From Hyphomicrobiales bacterium (GTDB taxonomy: Bacteria > Pseudomonadota > Alphaproteobacteria > Rhizobiales > Aestuariivirgaceae): a stretch of 6,919 nucleotides of DNA. The translations under genes and the position numbers were made by a program. The stretch lies in contig JAAURV010000168.1 of NCBI GenBank assembly GCA_012032065.1, positions 1 to 6,919 on the forward strand. Reading direction: 5' to 3'. Under the pieces are notes generated by a model that worked only from the letters and a program-made list of their open reading frames with translations, did not search any database and had not been told where the DNA came from. Shown here one piece after another: positions 1-6,220 of this stretch (positions are counted from its first letter, which is position 1; each line of letters begins with the position of its first letter).

Positions 1-614
1 GGCTGCGCGGGGCTGCGCACCGCGGGCGCACGGTTGCTGCGCCGCCGAGCGCTGGACGCGGAGGAGAGAGTTGCGCCGGCATGGAGGGCTGCGCAGGTCT
101 TTGCGTGAACGAGGTTGAGAAGTCGCGCGGCGGCGCTTGGTCCTCATCGGCGAAACTGAACTTCGGTTTGCTGACCGCCAGCGAAGGCATTGGAGCCGTG
201 ATCGCAGGTGGCGCCTTGGCCGCTGGCGCGGAAGGTTTGCCGTCTCCGTTGCGCGCCGCTTCGGCACGTTCACGCGCCGCGTTGACGCGCTGCTCGGCAA
301 GCTTCTCCGCTGCCACACGCTGCGCCCTCAGACGATCGGCCATGTCGGTCCCCGATGCACTCGGCGCCGCCGCCGCCTGACGCGGTAAAGGAGCAGCTGC
401 CCGGCTTCGGAGGCGGACCAGCCTTGGGAGCGACTCGCGGCGCCATCGGCGCTGGCTTCGCCACGGCGACTCCTTCCGCCGGACGGCTCGCCGCCATGGC
501 GGGTTCGTTCCTCGGCTTGAACTCCTCGGAAATGCGCGGCAGTTCCTTGGTTCCGATGCCGAGCCGTTCGCGCCAGTTGCGCTTGTCGGGCCCGTTTGAA
601 GTACTCTGATCCAT
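1..614 (-). CDS. Ala/Pro-rich protein, N-terminal part (probable SPOR-domain protein); partial, one apparent frameshift
   Basis: The gene starts at ATG 614-612, 17 bases after the argS stop. The upstream sequence reads AAGGGT on the coding strand, a good ribosome binding site, so it is probably co-transcribed with argS. The first ~70 residues (MDQSTSNGPDKRNWRERLGI, then a Pro/Ala stretch) are in one frame. From about base 400 a sensible reading continues in another frame: LPRQAAAAPSASGTDMADRL, then a charged Ala/Arg/Glu stretch (LRAQRVAAEKLAEQRVNAAR), then more Pro/Ala/Ser, open to the left edge without a stop. A one-base surplus in the GGG of CCGGGCA (plus 400-402), or a two-base loss there, would join the halves. 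No transmembrane segment or catalytic motif is visible. In many alphaproteobacteria the gene after argS encodes a SPOR-domain (peptidoglycan-binding) protein followed by nagZ and scpAB. The SPOR domain would lie outside the window, so that identity is inferred from position only. Confidence 0.6.
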
Positions 615-631
615 ACCCTTGCAGTTCCGCC

Positions 632-2356
632 CTACATTTCTTCGACCGGGGTGACCCCCAGGATTCGAAGCCCGCTGGCCAATACATAGCGAATGGCGCG
701 CAGAAACGCGAGCCGTGAGATTGTAGTCTCACTATCACTTTCAACAATAAACCGCAAATGCGGCGACTCTTTGCCCTTGTTCCAAAGCGCGTGAAAATCT
801 CCCGCCAAATCAGCGAGATAGAAGGAAACCCTGTGAGGCTCGTGAGCCAGGGCGGCGGATTCGAGCAGCCGGGGGTAGGCGGCCAGCCGTTTGACGACCG
901 CCAATTCGCCCTCGTCGGTGAGCAGCGAGAAGTCCGGCTTGCGGTCATCCGCGGCGCCCTTGCGCAGTACCGAACAGATTCGGGCATGAGCGTACTGGAC
1001 ATAGAACACCGGATTGTCCTTTGATTGCTCCGTCACCTTGGCGAAGTCGAAATCGAGCGGCGCTTCATTCTTGCGGTAGAGCATCATGAAGCGGACGACA
1101 TCCGGCCCCACTTCATCGACCACTTCGCGAAGTGTCACGAAGTCCCCTGCCCGCTTGGACATTTTGACCGGTTCGCCGTTTCGGAAAAGTCTGACGAGCT
1201 GGCACAGCCTGGCAATCACTTCGACCTTGCGATTCCCCGCATTGGCGGCGCCGACCGCCTGGAGCCGCTTCACATACCCGGCATGATCGGCACCGAGAAC
1301 GTAAACGAGTTCATTGAAGCCCCGGTCGATCTTGCTGGCGCTGTAGGCAACATCGGAAGCGAAATAGGTGTAGCTGCCATCCGATTTGATCAGCGGACGA
1401 TCGACATCGTCACCGAAGGCAGTGGTGCGGAACAAGGTTTGTTCGCGGTCCTCCCAATCTTCCGGGATTTCACCCTTCGGCGGCGGCAGGCGGCCCTGAT
1501 AGACATGGCCTTGCCCCCGCAAGCGTTCGACGGTTTCAGCCACCGCGCCAGAGTCATGCAGCGATTTCTCGGAAAAGAAGATTTCCTGCCGGATGTTGAG
1601 ACTCGCAAGATCCTCGCGAATCATATCCAGCATCATCGCAACCGCTTTTGCCTTGGCGATCGGCAGCCATTCATTCTCGCTTTTGGAAAGAAGTGCCGCG
1701 CCATGATCTCGCGCCAATGCCTCGCCGACGGGCTTCAGATAATCGCCGGGATAAAGGCCCGCTGGAATTTCGCCGATGTTTTCGCCAAGCGCTTCGCGGT
1801 AACGCAGGTATGCGGAGCGCCCCACCACATCGACCTGCGCGCCGGCATCGTTGATGTAGTATTCGCGCGTGACATCGTAGCCTGTCTTGGTGAGCAAACT
1901 CGCGAGCGCATCTCCAAAGACGGCGCCACGGCAGTGGCCCACATGCAGAGGCCCAGTCGGATTCGCCGAGACATATTCGACGTTGGACTTGATCCCGGCG
2001 CCGATTTTTGAATCGCCGTAAGAATCGGCTTCGGAAATGATGGCTTCGAGCACCCGCGGCCAAAAACCCTTCTTCAAAACCAGATTGATGAAACCCGGCC
2101 CCGCCACATCGGCCTTGTCAACGTCCGTGTGCTGACCAAGCCTGGCCGCAAGAGCCTCCGCCAGCTTTCTCGGCTGCTGCCCGGCAGTCTTGGCCAAAAC
2201 CATCGCGGCGTTGGTCGACACATCGCCATGGGAGGAATCGCGCGGCGCTTCGGTCGCAATCCTGGAGTAATCCAAACCGGCAGCCAACTCTCCCGCCTCC
2301 GACATCTGGCCGAGAGCGCGCAATACGGCGTCGTGAAAGTAGGCAAAGAGGTTCAT
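632..2356 (-). CDS. argS: Arginyl-tRNA synthetase (class I, cytoplasmic)
   Basis: Charges tRNA-Arg with arginine using ATP. The 574-residue protein is intact and of normal family length. Residues 1-~100 form the Arg-tRNA synthetase N-terminal (additional) domain, with the SSHGDVSTNAA block at 41-51. The class I catalytic core carries the HIGH motif as HVGH at 138-141, within SANPTGPLHVGHCRG, and the KMSKS loop as KMSKR at 398-402 (GEPVKMSKRAGDFVTLREV). Other family blocks are REYYINDAG at 164-172 and YVLGADHAGYVKR at 352-364. The DALR anticodon-binding domain begins near residue 447 (NPVFYVQYAHARICS) and runs to the C-terminal VTPVEEM. The start is ATG 2356-2354, preceded by a weak AGAAG-type site; the stop is TAG. 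It lies 42 bases after dgt and 17 bases before the Ala/Pro-rich gene on the same strand, probably one operon. No frame disruption is seen. Confidence 0.98.
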   Translation of the reverse strand: MNLFAYFHDAVLRALGQMSEAGELAAGLDYSRIATEAPRDSSHGDVSTNAAMVLAKTAGQQPRKLAEALAARLGQHTDVDKADVAGPGFINLVLKKGFWPRVLEAIISEADSYGDSKIGAGIKSNVEYVSANPTGPLHVGHCRGAVFGDALASLLTKTGYDVTREYYINDAGAQVDVVGRSAYLRYREALGENIGEIPAGLYPGDYLKPVGEALARDHGAALLSKSENEWLPIAKAKAVAMMLDMIREDLASLNIRQEIFFSEKSLHDSGAVAETVERLRGQGHVYQGRLPPPKGEIPEDWEDREQTLFRTTAFGDDVDRPLIKSDGSYTYFASDVAYSASKIDRGFNELVYVLGADHAGYVKRLQAVGAANAGNRKVEVIARLCQLVRLFRNGEPVKMSKRAGDFVTLREVVDEVGPDVVRFMMLYRKNEAPLDFDFAKVTEQSKDNPVFYVQYAHARICSVLRKGAADDRKPDFSLLTDEGELAVVKRLAAYPRLLESAALAHEPHRVSFYLADLAGDFHALWNKGKESPHLRFIVESDSETTISRLAFLRAIRYVLASGLRILGVTPVEEM

Positions 2357-2398
2357 TCTTCGCTTCTAAAAGCTTGAATTGTGGGAGTTGCCGAGGCC

Positions 2399-3595
2399 CT
2401 ACCGGAAAAGCGGGTCAAGGTCAAACAAGCGCTTGTGCTGATCGAGGGCGTAGCGGTCCGTCATCCCGGCAATGAAGTCGCACACTTGCCGCGCCGACGC
2501 GGTTTCCCCGTCCCCTGCCAAGTCTTCGCGCCAGTCGCGCGGCAGGAGTTTGGGATCATTCATGTAGGCTTCGAAAAGATCGCGGATCACCCGCTGCGCG
2601 CGCTCCATGATGCCCATGACGTGCGGGTGCTTGTACATGCTGTTCGAGAGGAAGGATTTGAGGACGCGGTTGTTCTCTTCCATCTGCCGGCCGAAGCCGA
2701 CGAGCGGCCCCAGCGCGGATCGTACGGCAACGGCGCTGGCCGGAGCTTGCGCCTTCAGCCGCGCAGTGCTTTCCGCCACCACATCCCTTACCATCGCGGA
2801 GATAACTCGACGAACCGTCTCATTCACGAGCCTCGCATTATCGAGGTCGGGATACGCGCGCAGAACTTCCGCCAATGCCGGCCCCACAAGCGGTATGTCT
2901 CCGAGATCGATGACGCTGAACAGTTTCGCCCGCAACCCATCGTCGACATCATGGCTGTTGTAGGCGATGTCATCCGAGATTGCGGCGATCTGCGCTTCGA
3001 TCGATGCATGCGACGAAAGCTCCAAATCGTGGGCTTCGGAATATTCAACGATCGCTCGCGGCAGCCCAGTCTCGCGATAGTGCCCTAGCGCGTGTCCCTG
3101 AGTATCGATGAGTGGACCGTTGTGCTTCACCAGCCCTTCCAGAGTCTCCCAGGTGAGATTGAGCCCATCGAACCCAGCGTAGCGCCGCTCCAGCCGCGTC
3201 ACGATCCGCAGCGCCTGTGCGTTGTGATCGAAACCGCCATACGGCTTCATGAGCCGGTCAAGTTCGCGCTCGCCGGCATGGCCGAACGGCGTGTGCCCCA
3301 GATCGTGGGCCAGCGCCAAAGCCTCGGTCAGGTCCTCATCCACCCGAAGCACCCTCGCAATCGAGCGCGCGATCTGCGAAACTTCAAGCGAGTGCGTCAG
3401 CCGCGTCCGATAATGATCGCCCTCGTGATAAACGAACACCTGCGTCTTGTGTTTGAGGCGCCGGAAGGCTGTCGAATGAATGATGCGATCCCGATCCCGC
3501 GCAAAAGGCGTTCGCGGCGGGCTTTCGGGCTCAGCCACCAGCCGTCCGCGTGACTTTACCGAATCGCAGGCGTATGTGGCCAAATGGGAGCGCAT
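2399..3595 (-). CDS. dgt: Deoxyguanosinetriphosphate triphosphohydrolase-like protein (HD superfamily dNTPase)
   Basis: Hydrolyses dGTP, or dNTPs more broadly, to the deoxynucleoside and triphosphate, helping set dNTP pools. The protein is 398 residues, normal for the alphaproteobacterial dGTPase-like family. The N-terminal family block is RDRDRIIHSTAFRRLKHKTQ (33-52). The metal-binding HD set is visible: His68 in RTRLTHSLEV, His97-Asp98 in ALAHDLGHTPFGH, and the distal Asp209 in AISDDIAYNSHD. The conserved GGFDHNAQALRIV (120-132) and NLTWETLEGLVKHNGPL follow. The C-terminal half (AGMTDRYALDQHKRLFD) also matches the family. ATG 3595-3593 is chosen because an in-frame TGA lies a few codons upstream and the ATYACD..KSRGRL start fits relatives. 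No Shine-Dalgarno sequence precedes it. It is first in the dgt-argS operon and divergent from erpA with 47 bases between start codons. Substrate specificity (dGTP or several dNTPs) cannot be read from the sequence. Confidence 0.95.
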   Translation of the reverse strand: MRSHLATYACDSVKSRGRLVAEPESPPRTPFARDRDRIIHSTAFRRLKHKTQVFVYHEGDHYRTRLTHSLEVSQIARSIARVLRVDEDLTEALALAHDLGHTPFGHAGERELDRLMKPYGGFDHNAQALRIVTRLERRYAGFDGLNLTWETLEGLVKHNGPLIDTQGHALGHYRETGLPRAIVEYSEAHDLELSSHASIEAQIAAISDDIAYNSHDVDDGLRAKLFSVIDLGDIPLVGPALAEVLRAYPDLDNARLVNETVRRVISAMVRDVVAESTARLKAQAPASAVAVRSALGPLVGFGRQMEENNRVLKSFLSNSMYKHPHVMGIMERAQRVIRDLFEAYMNDPKLLPRDWREDLAGDGETASARQVCDFIAGMTDRYALDQHKRLFDLDPLFR

Positions 3596-3607
3596 CGAGA
3601 TCGATCA

Positions 3608-3637
3608 TTGACAGAGCCGCTTGCAATGGCAACATAA
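3608..3637 (+). promoter_or_regulatory. Candidate sigma-70-type promoter for erpA-xthA
   Basis: A perfect TTGACA (3608-3613) is followed after 17-18 bases by an AT-rich stretch, AACATA/ACATAA (3631-3637), which is a poor match to TATAAT. It is the only recognisable promoter-like element in the 47-bp gap between the divergent dgt and erpA starts. If used, transcription would begin within a few bases of the erpA ATG at 3643. The -35 element is convincing; the -10 element is weak, so this is a prediction. Confidence 0.4.
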
Positions 3638-3642
3638 ACCAT

Positions 3643-3971
3643 ATGGAAGCAGACCTCACACTGACCGACACCGCCGCCAGCCGCATCCGGCACCTTCTGG
3701 CGGACTCAGGCGATGGCGCCGTCTTCCGCCTCTCGGTTCTGGGCGGCGGCTGCTCGGGATTTCAGTACGACTTCTCGGTTGCGGATCAAGCCACCGGCGA
3801 CGATCTGGTGATCGAGCGCAACGGCGCGCGCGTGGCCGTCGATCCCATCTCGCTCCCGCTTGTCTCGGCTCGATCCTCGATTTCGTCGACGAGCTGATGG
3901 GGCAGTCGTTTAAAGTCCGGAACCCGCATGCCACCGCGTCTTGCGGCTGCGGCACCAGCTTCTCGATCTGA
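3643..3971 (+). CDS. erpA: Iron-sulfur cluster insertion protein ErpA (HesB/IscA family); one apparent frameshift
   Basis: A-type carrier that receives Fe-S clusters from the assembly machinery and delivers them to apo-proteins in the cytoplasm. The reading starts at ATG 3643 (MEADLTLTDTAASRIRHLL). The first cluster-ligand cysteine is Cys37 in LGGGCSGFQYDF. The frame then breaks near 3866-3869: TCGGCTCG would need one more G (TCGGGCTCG) to read LVSGSILDFVDELMGQSFKV. The reading then ends with the CGCGTSFSI motif holding the other two cysteines, and TGA at 3969-3971. With that base restored the protein has 109 residues, the normal size for ErpA, with all three cysteines. Without it, translation stops at 3897 and loses the C-terminal pair. 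The restored protein is so typical that a sequencing error is more likely than a pseudogene. No Shine-Dalgarno sequence precedes the ATG. IscA or SufA are related alternatives; single-copy position and N-terminus favour ErpA. Confidence 0.92.
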
Positions 3972-3976
3972 CGCCT

Positions 3977-4758
3977 GTGCTGATCGCCACCTGGAACGTC
4001 AACTCGGTCAAGGCCCACATGGACGTTGTCTTGGCCTGGCTCAAGGAAGCCTCGCCCGATGTCGTCTGCTTCCAGGAGATCAAGTGCGAGGACAACGCCT
4101 TCCCCGCCATGGCCTTCGCCGCCGAGGGCTATCAGTCGGTGATCCTCGGCCAGAAGTCCTATAACGGCGTCGCCATCCTCTCCAAATCCGCCCCCGACGG
4201 CATTGTCCGCGGCCTTCCGGGTTTTGAGAGCGACGAACAAGCCCGCTATGTGGAGGCCGCCTTTCCCCTCGGAAGCGGCCAAATGCGGGTGGGAAACCTC
4301 TATCTGCCCAACGGCAACCCGGTGCCGGGGCCGAAATACGGCTACAAACTCGAATGGATGAAGCACCTCCGCGCCCGCGCGGCCGAGCTTCTCGCGCAGG
4401 AAGAGACTTTCGTCCTGTGCGGCGACTACAATGTCATCCCCGCGGAGGCCGACGCCAGATTCCCCGAGAACTGGCGCAAAGACGCCCTCTTTCTCCCCGA
4501 ACCCGAACTGCCTTCCAGAGTCTTCTTAACTTGGGACTGCGCGATGCGCTGCGCACCCTCAACCCTGCCCTGAAAGACAGCTACACTTTCTGGGACTATC
4601 AAGCCGGCGCCTGGCAGAAAAACAACGGCATCCGCATCGACCACCACCTCCTGTCCCCCCAAGCCGCCGACAGACTCATCAGCGCCCGCATCGACAAACA
4701 CGTGCGCGGCTGGGAGAGGCCGAGCGATCACGTACCGGTGCTGATCGAACTCGGCTGA
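3977..4758 (+). CDS. xthA: Exodeoxyribonuclease III / AP endonuclease (EEP family); one apparent frameshift
   Basis: Mg-dependent 3'-5' exonuclease and apurinic/apyrimidinic endonuclease of base excision repair. The preferred start is GTG 3977, giving (M)LIATWNVNSVKAH, which aligns with the family N-terminus. An ATG at 3941 would add 12 unrelated residues and overlap erpA. Active-site residues: Asn7, Glu34 (CFQEIKCED), Tyr109 (GNLYLPNG), Asp150 and Asn152 (LCGDYNVIP), Asp222 (GIRIDHHLL) and Asp251-His252 (PSDHVPV). The frame breaks at about 4500: CCCGAACCCG appears to lack one A (CCCGAAACCCG), after which RTAFQSLLNLGLRDALRTL continues in the next frame to TGA 4756-4758. Restored length is 260 residues, normal for the family, with a complete active site. 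As written, the first frame would end at 4573 and lose the last two active-site blocks. Only five bases separate it from erpA, so the two form an operon and probably share translation. Confidence 0.93.
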
Positions 4759-4916
4759 CTGAAAACCCACTGTAACCGTCGCCCGTTTGATTTTCCGGCC
4801 GCTTGCGGCTGGAGGGCAGTTCGCGAGACACCTTCTCCTGATGGCAAGGTCGATGGCGCGCTTTACGCGCGGACTTCTGGCCATCAAGCCGCTTCGCTTG
4901 TGCAGGCCGCGGTCGA
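4759..4916. other. Convergent intergenic gap with small inverted repeats
   Basis: This is the 158-bp space between the stop codons of xthA (plus) and the membrane fusion protein gene (minus). It contains a 7-bp stem with one G-U pair at 4795-4812 (CCGGCCGCTTGCGGCTGG), a 5-bp GCGCG/CGCGC stem at 4856-4870, an overlapping GATGGC/GCCATC pair (4852-4857 with 4880-4885), and CAAGC/GCTTG at 4885-4900. None is followed by a T-run in the direction needed for an intrinsic terminator. The single T-run (4791-4794) lies before the first stem on the plus strand. Any could be a weak terminator or mRNA end structure. No open reading frame here looks real. Confidence 0.4.
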
Positions 4917-6217
4917 TTACGTCTCGCGCAGCGCGTGTGCGATCTGGTCGGCGAGCGGTTTCAGGAAGTAGGAGAGCGGCGTTCTCTCCTCTGTCTGGAT
5001 GAAGGCTTCTGCGGGCATGCCGGGCTTCAACAGGTTGTCTCCAAGCCTCTCGAGTTCCTTCGCCGATATGCCGATCCGCACCGAGTAGAACGGCGGCGTG
5101 TTGGCATCGAACCGGCTCGTGTCGGCGGAAACCTGGAGCACCGTGGCGTCGACCTCGGGCGTGGTGCGGCTCACGAAGGCGGGAAACCTCACGCGCGCGT
5201 GCTGCCCCACGGCTACCTGGTCGATATCCTGCGGCATGACCTGCGCCTGCAGCACCAGATCGTCGCCCTTGGGAACGATCAGCATGATCGCCTCGCCCGG
5301 GGCGATCACGCCGCCAATCGTGTGCACATTGACCTGATAGATGTCGCCCGCGATCGGCGACTTGATCTCCATGCGGGAAAGCCGCGACGATGCCGCGAGT
5401 TTGCGCTCTTGCAACTCGGCGACGCGCGATTCGACGTCACGGAGTTCGGTCAGCGTTTCGGCGCGCGCCTGCTCGTCGATTTGGAGGATTTGGATCTTCA
5501 CTTCGCCGATGCGGCTTTCGGCCTGCGCCCGGTTGGCGATGAGTTCGCCCCGTTCGCCGTCGAGCCGCGCGGCCTCGCGATCCATGGCCAGCACGCGCGA
5601 GACAGGCACCAAACCCTGCTTTTGCAGCTTGCGCAAATTGGTGACTTCATCCGCGATGAGCGTGAGTTGCCTCTCCTTGGCCTCGCGCTGGGAGACGAGG
5701 CCGCCGATCTGCTCGTTGAGCTGTCCCATCTGCTGGTTGAACTGGTCCTTCTTGCCGCGCAAGGCATCGCGCCGTGCCTGGAACAGCTTTTCTTGTCCCG
5801 CCATTACCTTGGCAACTTCGGCTTCTCCGGACCGGCTTGCTACCTCGCCGGGAAAAGCAATGGCATCGGCGCCGTCGCGCTGCGCCTCGAGCCGCGCCCG
5901 TTTCGACAATCCTTCGAGCAGCAGCGCGTTGATGATGCCGAGCTCGCCCTGGTTTCCGTGTCGTCGAGCTTGACCAGCATCTGGCCTGCTTCCACCTGAT
6001 CGCCATCGCGAACCAGAATTTCGCGGACGATGCCGCCTTCCTTGTGCTGAATTTTCTTCGAGTAGGACTCGACCGCGATGGTGGCCGACGCGATCACCGC
6101 GCCGTTGATGTTGGTTGTCGCGGCCCACACGCCGCCCACGCCAAGCATCACGGCGATCGAGACATAACCCGCGATCTGGAATCTGCGAAGCGACTTTTCG
6201 GTGTTGATCGTTGCCAT
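4917..6217 (-). CDS. Type I secretion membrane fusion protein, HlyD/PrtE family; one apparent frameshift
   Basis: Periplasmic adaptor linking the inner-membrane ABC exporter to a TolC-type outer-membrane channel. It begins at ATG 6217-6215, three bases after the ATPase stop. Residues 1-12 are cytoplasmic, one membrane helix spans about 13-35 (FQIAGYVSIAVMLGVGGVWA), and the first lipoyl-like half follows (IQHKEGGIVREILVRDGDQV, to LVKLDDTETRA at residue 91). The frame breaks at about 5945: GGCGAGCTC appears to lack one G. The reading continues as ELGIINALLLEGLSKRARLE, then a long coiled-coil hairpin (Gln/Glu/Arg-rich, roughly residues 140-270, turning near LQKQGLVPVSR). Next come the second lipoyl half (KSPIAGDIYQVNVHTIGGVI), a beta-barrel segment (LQAQVMPQDIDQVAVGQ) and the family C-terminus (LLKPGMPAEAFIQTEERTPL). 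Restored length is 433 residues, typical for PrtE-like adaptors. The stop is TAA. As written, the N-terminal frame ends at 5840 and the membrane anchor is separated from the rest. Confidence 0.92.
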
Positions 6218-6220
6218 GGC

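Noticed and set aside
1025..2011. A 328-codon plus-strand open frame opposite argS
   Set aside because: It is antisense to a fully motif-supported argS. Long opposite-strand open frames are common in GC-rich DNA, and its translation shows no recognisable domain.
2381..3088. A 235-codon plus-strand open frame opposite dgt
   Set aside because: It is antisense to the intact dGTPase gene with its complete HD motif set; the frame is a shadow.
3860..3875. Programmed ribosomal frameshifting in erpA (and, by analogy, in the other split genes)
   Set aside because: No slippery heptamer or following pseudoknot-like element is evident, the breaks differ in context, and none of these families is known for programmed frameshifting.
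4791..4815. Intrinsic terminator between xthA and the fusion protein gene
   Set aside because: The GC-rich stem at 4795-4812 has its T-run on the wrong side for xthA, and on the minus strand it is followed by A residues, so neither direction gives the usual stem plus U-run.
4935..5999. A 354-codon plus-strand open frame opposite the membrane fusion protein
   Set aside because: The minus strand carries a clear HlyD-family protein here. The plus-strand translation shows no motifs and is explained by codon bias.
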